Source: Paenibacillus mangrovi (lineage in GTDB: Bacteria; Bacillota; Bacilli; Paenibacillales; Paenibacillaceae). From it: a DNA stretch of 57,671 nucleotides. The notes beneath the pieces were generated by a model, which did not search any database, was not told where the DNA came from, and saw only the letters and a program-made list of their open reading frames with translations. A program made the position numbers and the translations under genes. How positions within the stretch are numbered: position 1 is the stretch's first letter; each line of letters starts with the position of its first letter. The stretch lies in NCBI RefSeq assembly GCF_022898935.1, contig NZ_JALIRP010000019.1, forward strand, positions 1 through 57,671, given 5' to 3'. This document shows, in pieces, positions 26,694-34,738 of this stretch.

Positions 26694-27694
26694 TGAGAGT
26701 GGAAGTGATGAGAGTGGCTGAACAAAATAGAGAGCGTCCGCGTATTGTTGTCATGGGCGGAGGCACAGGCTTGTCGGTCATGCTGCGCGGTTTGAAGGAA
26801 ATGCCGCTAGACATCACAGCGATTGTCACTGTGGCGGATGATGGAGGCAGCTCAGGTATTTTGCGGAGTGAGCTCCAAATGCCGCCTCCGGGCGATATTC
26901 GCAACGTTCTGACAGCACTGGCTGATGTGGAGCCATTGATGTCAGAGGTGCTTAGATACCGCTTCAGCAGCGGTTCGGGCCTGGCGGGACATAGTCTTGG
27001 CAACTTGATTCTGGCCGCCATGACCGACATCAGCGGTGACTTTGTCACGGCAGTGCGGGAATTGAACCGCTTATTTGCGGTACGGGGCCGTGTGCTGCCT
27101 GCTGCCGGCGAAGCCGTTGTGCTGTCGGCGGAGATGGAGGATGGCACCATTGTAACCGGTGAATCCAAAATTCCTGAAGCTGGCCTGCGGATCAAACGAG
27201 TCTTTCTAGAGCCATCCGAAGTAGAGCCGCTCCCTGAAGCGGTCGCAGCCATTGAAGAGGCGGATGCGATCCTGATCGGTCCTGGAAGCTTGTATACCAG
27301 TATTCTGCCGAATTTGCTCGTTCCCAAGCTGGCTGAAGCCGTCATGGCTTCGGAAGCGATCAAAATATTTGTCTGCAACGTCATGACCCAGCCGGGGGAA
27401 ACGGACGGATATACCGTCAGCGACCATCTCCAGGCTGTTTACAATCATATCGGCAAGCACTTATTTGACTATGTCATCGTGAATAGTGGGGATATTCCGC
27501 CTCAGGTTCAGGATAAATATGCTGAAAAGGGCGCCAAGCCGGTGGAACTCGATTACGACGAGGTGACCAACCTTGGATACAAGGTGATTGCCGACACGCT
27601 CGTGCTTTTCCGGACGTATCTGCGGCATGACGCCGACAAGCTGAGCCATCATATTTACCAGCTGGTTCAGGACTGGATTTTACGAAAGAGGTGA
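26693..27694 (+). CDS. yvcK: Gluconeogenesis/cell-shape factor YvcK
   Basis: YvcK (CofD-like/GlmR) is a UDP-sugar-binding protein needed for growth on gluconeogenic carbon and for wall synthesis. The 333 residues show IVVMGGGTGLSVMLRGLK, VTVADDGGSSGILR, LPPPGDIRNVL-type PPPGDIRN and IGPGSLYTSILPNLL. The first ATG overlaps the rapZ stop by one base; an in-frame ATG at 26708 is possible. Confidence 0.93.
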   Translation: MRVEVMRVAEQNRERPRIVVMGGGTGLSVMLRGLKEMPLDITAIVTVADDGGSSGILRSELQMPPPGDIRNVLTALADVEPLMSEVLRYRFSSGSGLAGHSLGNLILAAMTDISGDFVTAVRELNRLFAVRGRVLPAAGEAVVLSAEMEDGTIVTGESKIPEAGLRIKRVFLEPSEVEPLPEAVAAIEEADAILIGPGSLYTSILPNLLVPKLAEAVMASEAIKIFVCNVMTQPGETDGYTVSDHLQAVYNHIGKHLFDYVIVNSGDIPPQVQDKYAEKGAKPVELDYDEVTNLGYKVIADTLVLFRTYLRHDADKLSHHIYQLVQDWILRKR

Positions 27695-27701
27695 GAGTCC
27701 C

Positions 27702-28631
27702 GTGTCGTTTGCGGCGCTGACTAAAAAAGAACTGACCATGATCGAGGCAGACGCCTGCTGTGAACAGGCCGAATTGTCGGCACTGATCCGCATGAACGGG
27801 GCGGTCCAGCTTTCGAACAAGAAGGTCATTTTGGATGTATCCACCGAGAATGCAGCGATTGCCAGACGTATCTACTCGCTCATTAAAAAGCATTTTCAGG
27901 CTCATACCGAGCTGCTTGTCCGCAAGAAGATGCGTCTGAAAAAAAATAATGTCTACATCGTCCGTATTCCGGCCCGTGTTCAGGAAATACTGAAAGAGCT
28001 GAAGATTGTTTCGGAAGGCTTTTTATTCCGTGCCGACATCGACCCGGTTCTGGTCAAGAAGAACTGCTGCAAGCGCGCCTATCTGCGCGGAGCGTTTATG
28101 GCCGGGGGCTCGGTCAACAATCCGGAAGGCTCCTCCTACCATCTGGAGATTTCGTCCATGTATGAGGAGCACTGCCAGGCGCTGGTGGATCTTGCGAATG
28201 AATTTCAGCTTAACGCCCGTTTGATTGAGCGGAAGAAGGGATTTATTCTGTACATCAAGGAAGGCGAGAAAATCATTGAATTCCTAAACCTGATTGGAGC
28301 GCATCAAGCCCTGTTCAAATTCGAGGATGTGCGCATCATGCGCGACATGCGGAATTCCGTGAACCGGATCGTCAACTGCGAAACAGCCAATCTGAATAAG
28401 ACAATTGGAGCAGCCGTCCGGCAGATCGACAACATCAAGCTGCTGCAGAAGGAAATGGGGCTTGAGAATCTACCCGACAAGCTGCGTGAAGTTGCTGAAA
28501 TCCGGTTGGCTCACCCGGACATGAATCTGAAGGAAGTAGGAGAACTCCTCAAGGGAACCGTCAGCAAATCCGGCGTAAACCACCGGCTCCGCAAGATTGA
28601 TGAGCTGGCTGAGAAGATTCGAAACGGCTAG
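27702..28631 (+). CDS. whiA: DNA-binding protein WhiA
   Basis: WhiA combines an N-terminal LAGLIDADG-like homing-endonuclease fold with a C-terminal helix-turn-helix. In Bacillus it binds the chromosome and influences cell division. The 309 residues show the FLRGAFMAGGSVNNPEG-type segment (about 128-145) and the C-terminal LKEVGELLKGTVSKSGVNHRL HTH. The GTG start at 27702 has AAAGAGGTGAG before it. Confidence 0.93.
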   Translation: MSFAALTKKELTMIEADACCEQAELSALIRMNGAVQLSNKKVILDVSTENAAIARRIYSLIKKHFQAHTELLVRKKMRLKKNNVYIVRIPARVQEILKELKIVSEGFLFRADIDPVLVKKNCCKRAYLRGAFMAGGSVNNPEGSSYHLEISSMYEEHCQALVDLANEFQLNARLIERKKGFILYIKEGEKIIEFLNLIGAHQALFKFEDVRIMRDMRNSVNRIVNCETANLNKTIGAAVRQIDNIKLLQKEMGLENLPDKLREVAEIRLAHPDMNLKEVGELLKGTVSKSGVNHRLRKIDELAEKIRNG

Positions 28632-28656
28632 TTTTTTCTTCTAGTGTCGTTCATGT

Positions 28657-28670
28657 TATAATGTTATAAT
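28657..28670 (+). promoter_or_regulatory. Duplicated extended -10 boxes upstream of the HPr-like gene
   Basis: TGTTATAAT occurs twice in a row (TATAAT at 28657-28662 and 28665-28670), each with the extended TGn. No strong -35 is present. The HPr-like gene therefore probably has its own promoter in addition to read-through from whiA. Confidence 0.5.
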
Positions 28671-28727
28671 GTTACCAAATATGGCTTGAGAGCTATGCAG
28701 ATTTTTTAATTAGGGGGTAAGGTTTCC

Positions 28728-28997
28728 ATGACAAAGCATCCGGTAGTTGTCCGCTTAAAAACGGGTCTTCATGCCAGACCGGCAGCGTTGTTCGTCCAAG
28801 AAGCGAATAAATACTCATCTGAAATTTTCGTGGAAAAAGATGATAAAAAAGTGAATGCCAAGAGTATCATGGGAATTATGAGCCTTGCAATCAGTTCGGG
28901 GACCGAAGTAATCATCAGTGCCGAAGGTGCGGACGCAGATCAGGCTGTAACCGCTTTAGTCGCTTTGGTGGGTAAGGAAGAACTCGAGAACCAATAA
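28728..28997 (+). CDS. HPr-family phosphocarrier with Crh-like scaffold and intact His15
   Basis: This 89-residue HPr-family protein carries both regulatory sites: His15 in TGLHARPAALF and Ser46 in KSIMGIMSL. In B. subtilis the gene at this position (after yvcL/whiA) is crh, whose product has Gln15 and cannot take part in PTS phosphotransfer. The surrounding residues here (RLKTGL-ARPAALFVQEAN and KVNAKSIMG) are much closer to Crh than to Bacillus HPr, yet residue 15 is His. It may act both as PTS carrier and, when phosphorylated on Ser46 by HprK, as CcpA corepressor. The AGGGGGTAAGG ribosome-binding site is strong. Confidence 0.92.
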   Translation: MTKHPVVVRLKTGLHARPAALFVQEANKYSSEIFVEKDDKKVNAKSIMGIMSLAISSGTEVIISAEGADADQAVTALVALVGKEELENQ

Positions 28998-29050
28998 TAT
29001 GGATGATTCATACTCTGCCAAGAAGGGATGATCCCTCGCGGCCATTTTCA

Positions 29051-29089
29051 AAAACAGCCCTTTCTTCAAGACGAAGATAGGGCTGTTTT
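29051..29089 (+). terminator. Terminator behind the HPr-like gene
   Basis: The arms aaaacagccct and agggctgtttt enclose an inner complementary ttcttc/gaaga, giving a long hairpin. Confidence 0.85.
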
Positions 29090-29230
29090 GCTGCCCTACA
29101 AATGTCCGCTTTTTTGAAAAATTCCTATTATCAAACATAACGATCTATCCGATTATATACTATAGCTGCCATGAAAACGGCGGCGTACTTTTATTTTGAG
29201 GTAGGGAAAATTAAAAAAAGGGGTATGTGT

Positions 29231-30745
29231 ATGGGGAAATGGAACAATAGGAGAAATGAAGCAGCCAGGAGGGAAGGCGAAGGAGCTGGAAGAACGCTGA
29301 CGCTTGAAGAAAAGGATATGAGCGGCAGAAACAAAATTTTGCTGGCGGCCATTATCATTACGACGTTTTTTGCGTCGACTACAATAGATACAGACCGTCT
29401 CATTAGCTGGTCCAATGTTTGTTTTGTCATTAATGTCATTGCGCTCATTACATACATTTACCTGCATATTCGCAAAAAATATATCCGCCACATTTCATAT
29501 ATCAGTGTGTTCAGTATGGCTCTGAATATCGGAGTTCAGTCCTTCGTTCAGCCAACGATGGCAAGTTTCTTCGCGGTCTATTATCTGATCATACTCGCTA
29601 TCATAACACTTCAGCTTCTGGTCACTTCGATTACGCTGGTATATTCGATGATTATTACGATCTATCTGGCATTCGGGAATACAGGGATTCCAATGTCTCT
29701 GAAAGACAAGCAGCAGGCTACTCTTATGATCGTACTCGTTTCTATTATGGCCTTCCTTCTTCTTCGCGTCACCAACACCCTGATGAACAACATGAATAAG
29801 GCGCGCGAGCAGAGCGTACAGCTGCTGAGTGAGCAGCAGGTTCAGAGGGAAAGTCTAATGAGCGGTGTAATGCTGGTCACGGGCAATATCAATGATATTA
29901 CGCATGGCGTCGAGGATAATATGGCCTCCTTTGAACAGATGAACGTGGCATTCCAAGAGATCTCCAGCGGCGCATCCGCTCAGGTTGATTCGACCTATGC
30001 CATCAATGAATCCGTAAAACAGATGAACATGATGGTGCAGCAGATGTCGAGTTCAACGGAAACGCTGCTGGAACAAACGGATGACGCGAATCGTCTCTCT
30101 GAGACTGGTAAGGATAAGGTGGAGCTGCTGAACGAGGCGATTCTCGACTTCAAACAACAAATTGACGCCATGTCTACCGATATCCAAAGCTTGACCGAAC
30201 GGGTTAACCGGACTTCGCAATTCAGCCAGACCATTCAGGAAATCGCCAACCAGACCAATCTGCTGTCGCTTAATGCCAGTATCGAAGCAGCAAGAGCAGG
30301 CGAGCACGGACAAGGGTTTGCCGTTGTGGCCAAGGAAATTCGCAAGCTGGCGGAGGTGGCTTCGGGATCGGCCGAACAGATCTCTTCCGAGATGAACAGC
30401 TTTTCAAAATTGATGGATGAAACGATTGCACGTATGGGACAGGTTGCAGCACGGATGGATAAGAGCAGCACGCTGACCCAAGAAACGTACGACGCCTTTA
30501 ACTCGATTAAACAATCCATTGCAGGGCTTCTGGAAGTGTCTAACAGTTACCGTGGAAATATTCGCGAAATTGCCGTATTCTCCGGCTCCATTGACGATTC
30601 CACATCGCACTTGGCTTCTGTGAATGAACAAACCTCTGCAACGCTGCAGGAGCTGACCGCTACACTCCAGTCTCTTCTCAGCAGCAATGAAAATAGTCTG
30701 CAAGGCATCAAGAAAACCCAAAGCAATCTACAGGCGCTCACTTAA
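29231..30745 (+). CDS. Methyl-accepting chemotaxis protein without extracellular sensor domain
   Basis: The C-terminal half is a classical chemoreceptor signalling hairpin with the CheA/CheW-binding tip IEAARAGEHGQGFAVVAKEIRKLAE, about 370-395. The N-terminal part holds about six short membrane segments (residues about 30-185) with only small loops. No dCache or four-helix sensor domain and no recognisable HAMP domain are present, so the stimulus is probably sensed in or at the membrane. The ATG at 29231 follows AAAAAGGGG at eight bases and is preferred over the in-frame ATG at 29171, which has no ribosome-binding site. Confidence 0.85.
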   Translation: MGKWNNRRNEAARREGEGAGRTLTLEEKDMSGRNKILLAAIIITTFFASTTIDTDRLISWSNVCFVINVIALITYIYLHIRKKYIRHISYISVFSMALNIGVQSFVQPTMASFFAVYYLIILAIITLQLLVTSITLVYSMIITIYLAFGNTGIPMSLKDKQQATLMIVLVSIMAFLLLRVTNTLMNNMNKAREQSVQLLSEQQVQRESLMSGVMLVTGNINDITHGVEDNMASFEQMNVAFQEISSGASAQVDSTYAINESVKQMNMMVQQMSSSTETLLEQTDDANRLSETGKDKVELLNEAILDFKQQIDAMSTDIQSLTERVNRTSQFSQTIQEIANQTNLLSLNASIEAARAGEHGQGFAVVAKEIRKLAEVASGSAEQISSEMNSFSKLMDETIARMGQVAARMDKSSTLTQETYDAFNSIKQSIAGLLEVSNSYRGNIREIAVFSGSIDDSTSHLASVNEQTSATLQELTATLQSLLSSNENSLQGIKKTQSNLQALT

Positions 30746-30906
30746 ATTGGGCAGAAAAAATTTCGTATTCCTGCAACATTTACCAATCCTCTGCGTCTAG
30801 TAGACAAATCAGGTGAAAAGATAGGTTGCCTAAAGGAAGATTCGGCTAACTTTTGCACTTTCACCTCTTTGGAGAGACTGTTCAATAATCAGAGGAGGTC
30901 AATGAA

Positions 30907-31659
30907 ATGAACAAATGGATTAAACCTGTAGGGTCGGTACTGATTGCCAGTGCATTAATGATTGGAGTAGCAGGTGTGAGTGGTATCGGAGGCACCTCCA
31001 CTGTTTTTGCGGATCAGGATGTACAGCGTAATGTAGTTAACGTGGTAGGCAAAGGCGAGGTCTCCGTGAAGCCGGACATCGCCTATCTGTCGATCGGGGT
31101 GGATACACAGGCGAGCACAGCGCAAAGCGCGCAGAAGGCGAACGCCGAGAAAATCCAAAAGATTACCGATGCCTTGAAAAATACGTGGAAAATCGCAGAC
31201 AAGGACATTCAAAGCGTATCCTTCTACGTGCAGCCGAACTACACTTACAATGACAAAGAAGGCCAAAAAGTAACGGGCTATACGGCTCATCACACGCTGC
31301 AAGTTTCCTACCGCGATCTGTCCAAAATCGGCAAGCTGCTGGATGACGCGTCGAATGCAGGCGCCAATAACATCGATAATGTTATCTTCTCGGTTGAAAA
31401 TCGCGACCAGTATGAAGAGCAGGTCATTCAAAAGGCAATGGCGAACGCTGATTTGAAAGCTGGAGCGATTGCCAAGGCGGCTAAACGCCAACTGGGTGCA
31501 GTGCTTACTGTAAGCCAAGGCGATGTAAGCAGTCCGGTTATTTATACACAGGCTAAAATGGAATCTATGGCTGATGCAGCTTCAAACAATTCCACGGCAG
31601 TAGCGCCAGGCGAAGTGAAAATTTCGACGCAGCTCAGCGTGCAATATGAATTGAAATAG
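30907..31659 (+). CDS. Exported SIMPL-domain (DUF541) protein
   Basis: This 250-residue protein has a signal peptide (MNKWIK then a hydrophobic run to about residue 35, probable cleavage after VFA). It is followed by the SIMPL fold, recognised by VVGKGEVSVKPDIAYLSIGV, the heptad-like AQSAQKANAEKIQKI and the C-terminal ISTQLSVQYEL strand. Bacterial family members are periplasmic or surface proteins of uncertain role, sometimes linked to oxidative stress. AGAGGAGG precedes the ATG. It is flanked by spacer and a terminator, so it is monocistronic. Confidence 0.85.
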   Translation: MNKWIKPVGSVLIASALMIGVAGVSGIGGTSTVFADQDVQRNVVNVVGKGEVSVKPDIAYLSIGVDTQASTAQSAQKANAEKIQKITDALKNTWKIADKDIQSVSFYVQPNYTYNDKEGQKVTGYTAHHTLQVSYRDLSKIGKLLDDASNAGANNIDNVIFSVENRDQYEEQVIQKAMANADLKAGAIAKAAKRQLGAVLTVSQGDVSSPVIYTQAKMESMADAASNNSTAVAPGEVKISTQLSVQYELK

Positions 31660-31676
31660 GCTTTGCTGCGAAAATA

Positions 31677-31728
31677 AAACCGCCGATTCCTGAGCTTAAC
31701 AAGCTCTAAGGGAATGGGCGGTTTTTGC
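31677..31728 (+). terminator. Terminator behind the SIMPL gene
   Basis: A long imperfect stem (aaaccgcc-gattcc-tgagctt paired with aagctct-gggaat-gggcggttt) ends in a T run. Confidence 0.85.
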
Positions 31729-31821
31729 TTGTAAACTAGGGTGTGAAGCTTTTTCCTGTCGAATATTACAGAAAAGTGTTGTACCCGGGGGGAAAAAACG
31801 GTATAGTGAATATGCGAAATT

Positions 31822-31851
31822 TTGTACTTGCAAGGGTTTTTGACGTATAAA
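31822..31851 (+). promoter_or_regulatory. Candidate promoter of a short leader before potA
   Basis: TTGTAC and TATAAA are separated by 18 bases. Transcription would start near 31858 and run through a small hairpin (gtgaaacttcac, 31857-31868) into the terminator-like hairpin at 31893. Confidence 0.45.
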
Positions 31852-31892
31852 ATGCAGTGAAACTTCACATATTTGCATAATTTCGAGCCTGG

Positions 31893-31923
31893 TAAGCCAT
31901 ACCCATGGATATGGCTTTTTTTT
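31893..31923 (+). terminator. Terminator-like hairpin in the potA leader
   Basis: The stem aagccata/tatggctt with eight loop bases is followed by nine T. It lies between the candidate promoter and potA, so it could attenuate the pot operon. The 387-base spacer 31660-32046 holds nothing else I recognise. Confidence 0.65.
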
Positions 31924-32046
31924 CTTAAGATATCAGAAATTTCACAAAATGCGTCGCAAGACGTTTTTTCTTCGTGTTAAGGGAAGTTTCGGTGTCATCA
32001 TCATGATCTATGAATTTTTGAAGTACAGGATAGGGGGTAGATGCAT

Positions 32047-33015
32047 ATGATTGATCTTGTCCAAATAGAAAAGCATTTTGAAGGACAAGTGGTCGTGCAT
32101 CCGCTGTCACTGAACATTGAAGAGGGAGAATTCCTGACTTTGCTCGGTCCAAGCGGCTGTGGTAAAACGACCATACTACGAATGATTGCCGGCTTTGAGA
32201 CGCCAACCCATGGTGACGTGGTTTTGGCAGGTCAGAATGTGACTAACTTGCCGCCAAACCAGCGGGATTTGAACCTTGTGTTCCAGCACTACGCGCTGTT
32301 TCCGCATATGACGGTGGAAGAGAATATCGCTTTCGGGCTGAAAATGAAAAAGATGCCAAAGACAGAGCAGAAGAAGCGGATTGAAGAAGCAGTTGCGATG
32401 ACGCAGCTGACTGCGCTGACTTCCCGTTACCCGCATCAGCTTTCCGGAGGCCAGCAGCAGCGTGTGGCCATTGCGCGCGCGATTGCGAATAAGCCTAAGG
32501 TGCTTTTGCTGGACGAGCCGCTTGGCGCGCTGGATCTGCAGCTCCGTAAAAACCTGCAGTCCGAGCTGAAGCATTTGCAGCGCTCGCTGGGCATTACTTT
32601 TGTGTATGTGACGCACGATCAGGAGGAAGCGATGATGCTGTCCGACCGGATCGTCATTATGAATAAAGGAAAGGTTGAGCAGGTTGGTACGCCTAGAGAA
32701 ATCTATGCATCGCCTAAGACCCTGTTTGCCGCAACCTTTGTGGGAGAGAATAACATTTTCTCTTCTGCCGAAGGGCTTTTTGCCGTTCGTCCGGAGAAGC
32801 TTCGTCCGGTGCGTGAACTAGAAGGAGCGCGCGTAACGGGTGTGATCCAGGACGTACTGTATCTGGGGAATGTACACAAGCTGACGGTACATCTCGACAA
32901 TGAGCCTATGTCCGTCACCATTGCGCTTGATTTTACGGATGAAAGACCGTGGCAAATCGGTGAGAAGATCGGGGTGAACTGGAGTCCGAAGGACGAGGTG
33001 GTCATCGGGGTATGA
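32047..33015 (+). CDS. potA: Spermidine/putrescine ABC importer ATPase
   Basis: This ATPase has Walker A LLGPSGCGKTT, signature LSGGQQQRVAIARA, Walker B VLLLDEPLGALD, H-loop YVTHDQEEA and a short C-terminal TOBE domain. At 322 residues it is shorter than enterobacterial PotA (about 378), mainly in the TOBE part. ATG 32047 sits eight bases behind GGGGGT and is preferred over ATG 32041, which is too close. It is the first gene of potABCD, and its last four bases overlap potB. Confidence 0.9.
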   Translation: MIDLVQIEKHFEGQVVVHPLSLNIEEGEFLTLLGPSGCGKTTILRMIAGFETPTHGDVVLAGQNVTNLPPNQRDLNLVFQHYALFPHMTVEENIAFGLKMKKMPKTEQKKRIEEAVAMTQLTALTSRYPHQLSGGQQQRVAIARAIANKPKVLLLDEPLGALDLQLRKNLQSELKHLQRSLGITFVYVTHDQEEAMMLSDRIVIMNKGKVEQVGTPREIYASPKTLFAATFVGENNIFSSAEGLFAVRPEKLRPVRELEGARVTGVIQDVLYLGNVHKLTVHLDNEPMSVTIALDFTDERPWQIGEKIGVNWSPKDEVVIGV

Positions 33016-33863
33016 GAAAGTCGAAATTTTTGATGATTCCTGTGCTGCTGTGGATGGCGCTTTTCCTTCTGATCCCGATGGTTATTGTCGTGGCTATGTC
33101 TTTTATGCAACGCGACACACTGGGCAATGTTGTCTATCATTTCACCCTGGACGGATACAAAACTTTTTTTGATCCGTTGTATCTCGGCATCTATTGGGAT
33201 ACGCTTGTTCTTTCAGTGGTGACGACCGTGATTTGTCTGCTCGTCAGCTATCCGCTGGCTTATTACATCGCCAATGCTTCTCCCAAGATCCAGACATGGG
33301 GTCTTGTGCTGATTACAATTCCGTTCTGGATCAATTTTCTGATCCGTACTTATGCCTGGGTGCTTTTGCTGCGGACGCAGGGAGTTGTAAACTCTTTGCT
33401 GCTGGATTTTGGATGGATCCAGGAACCATTACAAATGTTGTATACCAAGGGGGCCGTTCTCCTCGGTATGGTATACAACTTTATTCCGTTTATGGTGCTG
33501 CCGATTTATGTGGCACTGGAACAAATGGACAAGCGGCTGCTGGATGCGGCCAGCGACCTTGGCGCCTCGCGCTGGAAGGCATTCCGCCATATTACGCTGC
33601 CTCAGAGCAAATCCGGCATCATGACCGGCTGCGTGCTGGTGTTTGTGTCTACGTCAGGGATGTTTGTAGTCACGGACATGCTGGGTGGGGCGAAGTCCAT
33701 GATGATCAGCAACATCATCCAGTCACAGTTCCTAGGAGCGCGCAATTGGCCGTTCGGATCGGCATTGTCCGTTATTTTCGTCATCACGTCATTGATTCTG
33801 ATATTGCTGTTTAACCGGGCCATGCGGTCCAGGGCTGACCGTGCAAAGGAGGGGAGCGCATGA
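33012..33863 (+). CDS. potB: Spermidine/putrescine ABC importer permease PotB
   Basis: This 283-residue inner-membrane permease has six predicted membrane segments and the EAA-loop, here LLDAASDLGASRWKAFRHITLPQS, that docks on PotA. It begins inside the potA stop (ATGA) and ends overlapping potC in the same way. The substrate assignment rests on the complete potABCD arrangement. Confidence 0.9.
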   Translation: MRKSKFLMIPVLLWMALFLLIPMVIVVAMSFMQRDTLGNVVYHFTLDGYKTFFDPLYLGIYWDTLVLSVVTTVICLLVSYPLAYYIANASPKIQTWGLVLITIPFWINFLIRTYAWVLLLRTQGVVNSLLLDFGWIQEPLQMLYTKGAVLLGMVYNFIPFMVLPIYVALEQMDKRLLDAASDLGASRWKAFRHITLPQSKSGIMTGCVLVFVSTSGMFVVTDMLGGAKSMMISNIIQSQFLGARNWPFGSALSVIFVITSLILILLFNRAMRSRADRAKEGSA

Positions 33864-34666
33864 AGAAGAAAAGTCATCCCCTCTTGGGAATCCACTCTTT
33901 GCTGATGATGATCTTTATCTACGTTCCAATCCTGGTCATTATCGTGTACTCCTTCAATAACACGAGACTGAGCGGAGAATGGAAGGGATTTACGTTCGAA
34001 TGGTACACTTCGCTGCTGAAGGACCGCCATGTGATGGAGGCACTCACCAACACTTTGACGGTGGCAGTCATTTCAACCCTCGCAGCTACGCTGCTGGGTA
34101 CGCTCGCCGCCCTGTCGCTTCGGAATCTGAATAAGAGATGGAAGGGTGGCATAAACGGCCTGATGTACCTGCCTGTCGTCATTCCGGATATCATTATGGG
34201 TCTGTCGCTGCTGGTGTTGTTTAGCCAGATGCATGTCCCGCTCGGAAAAACGACGGTCATTATCGCCCATATTACATTCAGCATATCTTACGTGTATGTG
34301 GTCGTGAACGCACGGCTGGCCGGCATGGGCCGGCAGCTGGAGGAGGCTGCATCTGATTTAGGTGCGACCAGCTGGCAAACGTTCCGGCATGTGACGCTTC
34401 CGCAGATTTCTCCGGGCATTATCGCGGGTGCATTGATTGCCTTTACGATGTCGCTGGATGATTTCATGGTCAGCTTCTTCGTTTCGGGCCCAAGCTCGAC
34501 GACGCTGCCGATCTATATTTACAGTCAGGTGAAGCGGGGCATTTCGCCGGAGATCAATGCGCTTTGTACACTGCTGATTTTGGTGAGTGTGACGCTGATT
34601 CTGTTGGCACAGTTCTTCCTGAATCGCGGCAAAGGGCAGAAGAAGCACAAGACACTGCCGATTTAG
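33860..34666 (+). CDS. potC: Spermidine/putrescine ABC importer permease PotC
   Basis: This second permease has 268 residues and six membrane segments, with EAA-loop EEAASDLGATSWQTFRHVTLPQ. The conserved PotC-type sequence MSLDDFMVSFFVSGPSSTTLP is clear. It overlaps potB by four bases. Confidence 0.92.
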   Translation: MKKKSHPLLGIHSLLMMIFIYVPILVIIVYSFNNTRLSGEWKGFTFEWYTSLLKDRHVMEALTNTLTVAVISTLAATLLGTLAALSLRNLNKRWKGGINGLMYLPVVIPDIIMGLSLLVLFSQMHVPLGKTTVIIAHITFSISYVYVVVNARLAGMGRQLEEAASDLGATSWQTFRHVTLPQISPGIIAGALIAFTMSLDDFMVSFFVSGPSSTTLPIYIYSQVKRGISPEINALCTLLILVSVTLILLAQFFLNRGKGQKKHKTLPI

Positions 34667-34738
34667 AATAATTCGAGTTGTTGTATTTAAGTATAATCCA
34701 AAAAAATGGAGTAACGGAAAGAGAGGAGATATGTAACT

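Noticed and set aside
31857..31923. A purine or other known riboswitch before potA
   Set aside because: No conserved riboswitch core could be matched by eye; only a short hairpin and a terminator are visible.
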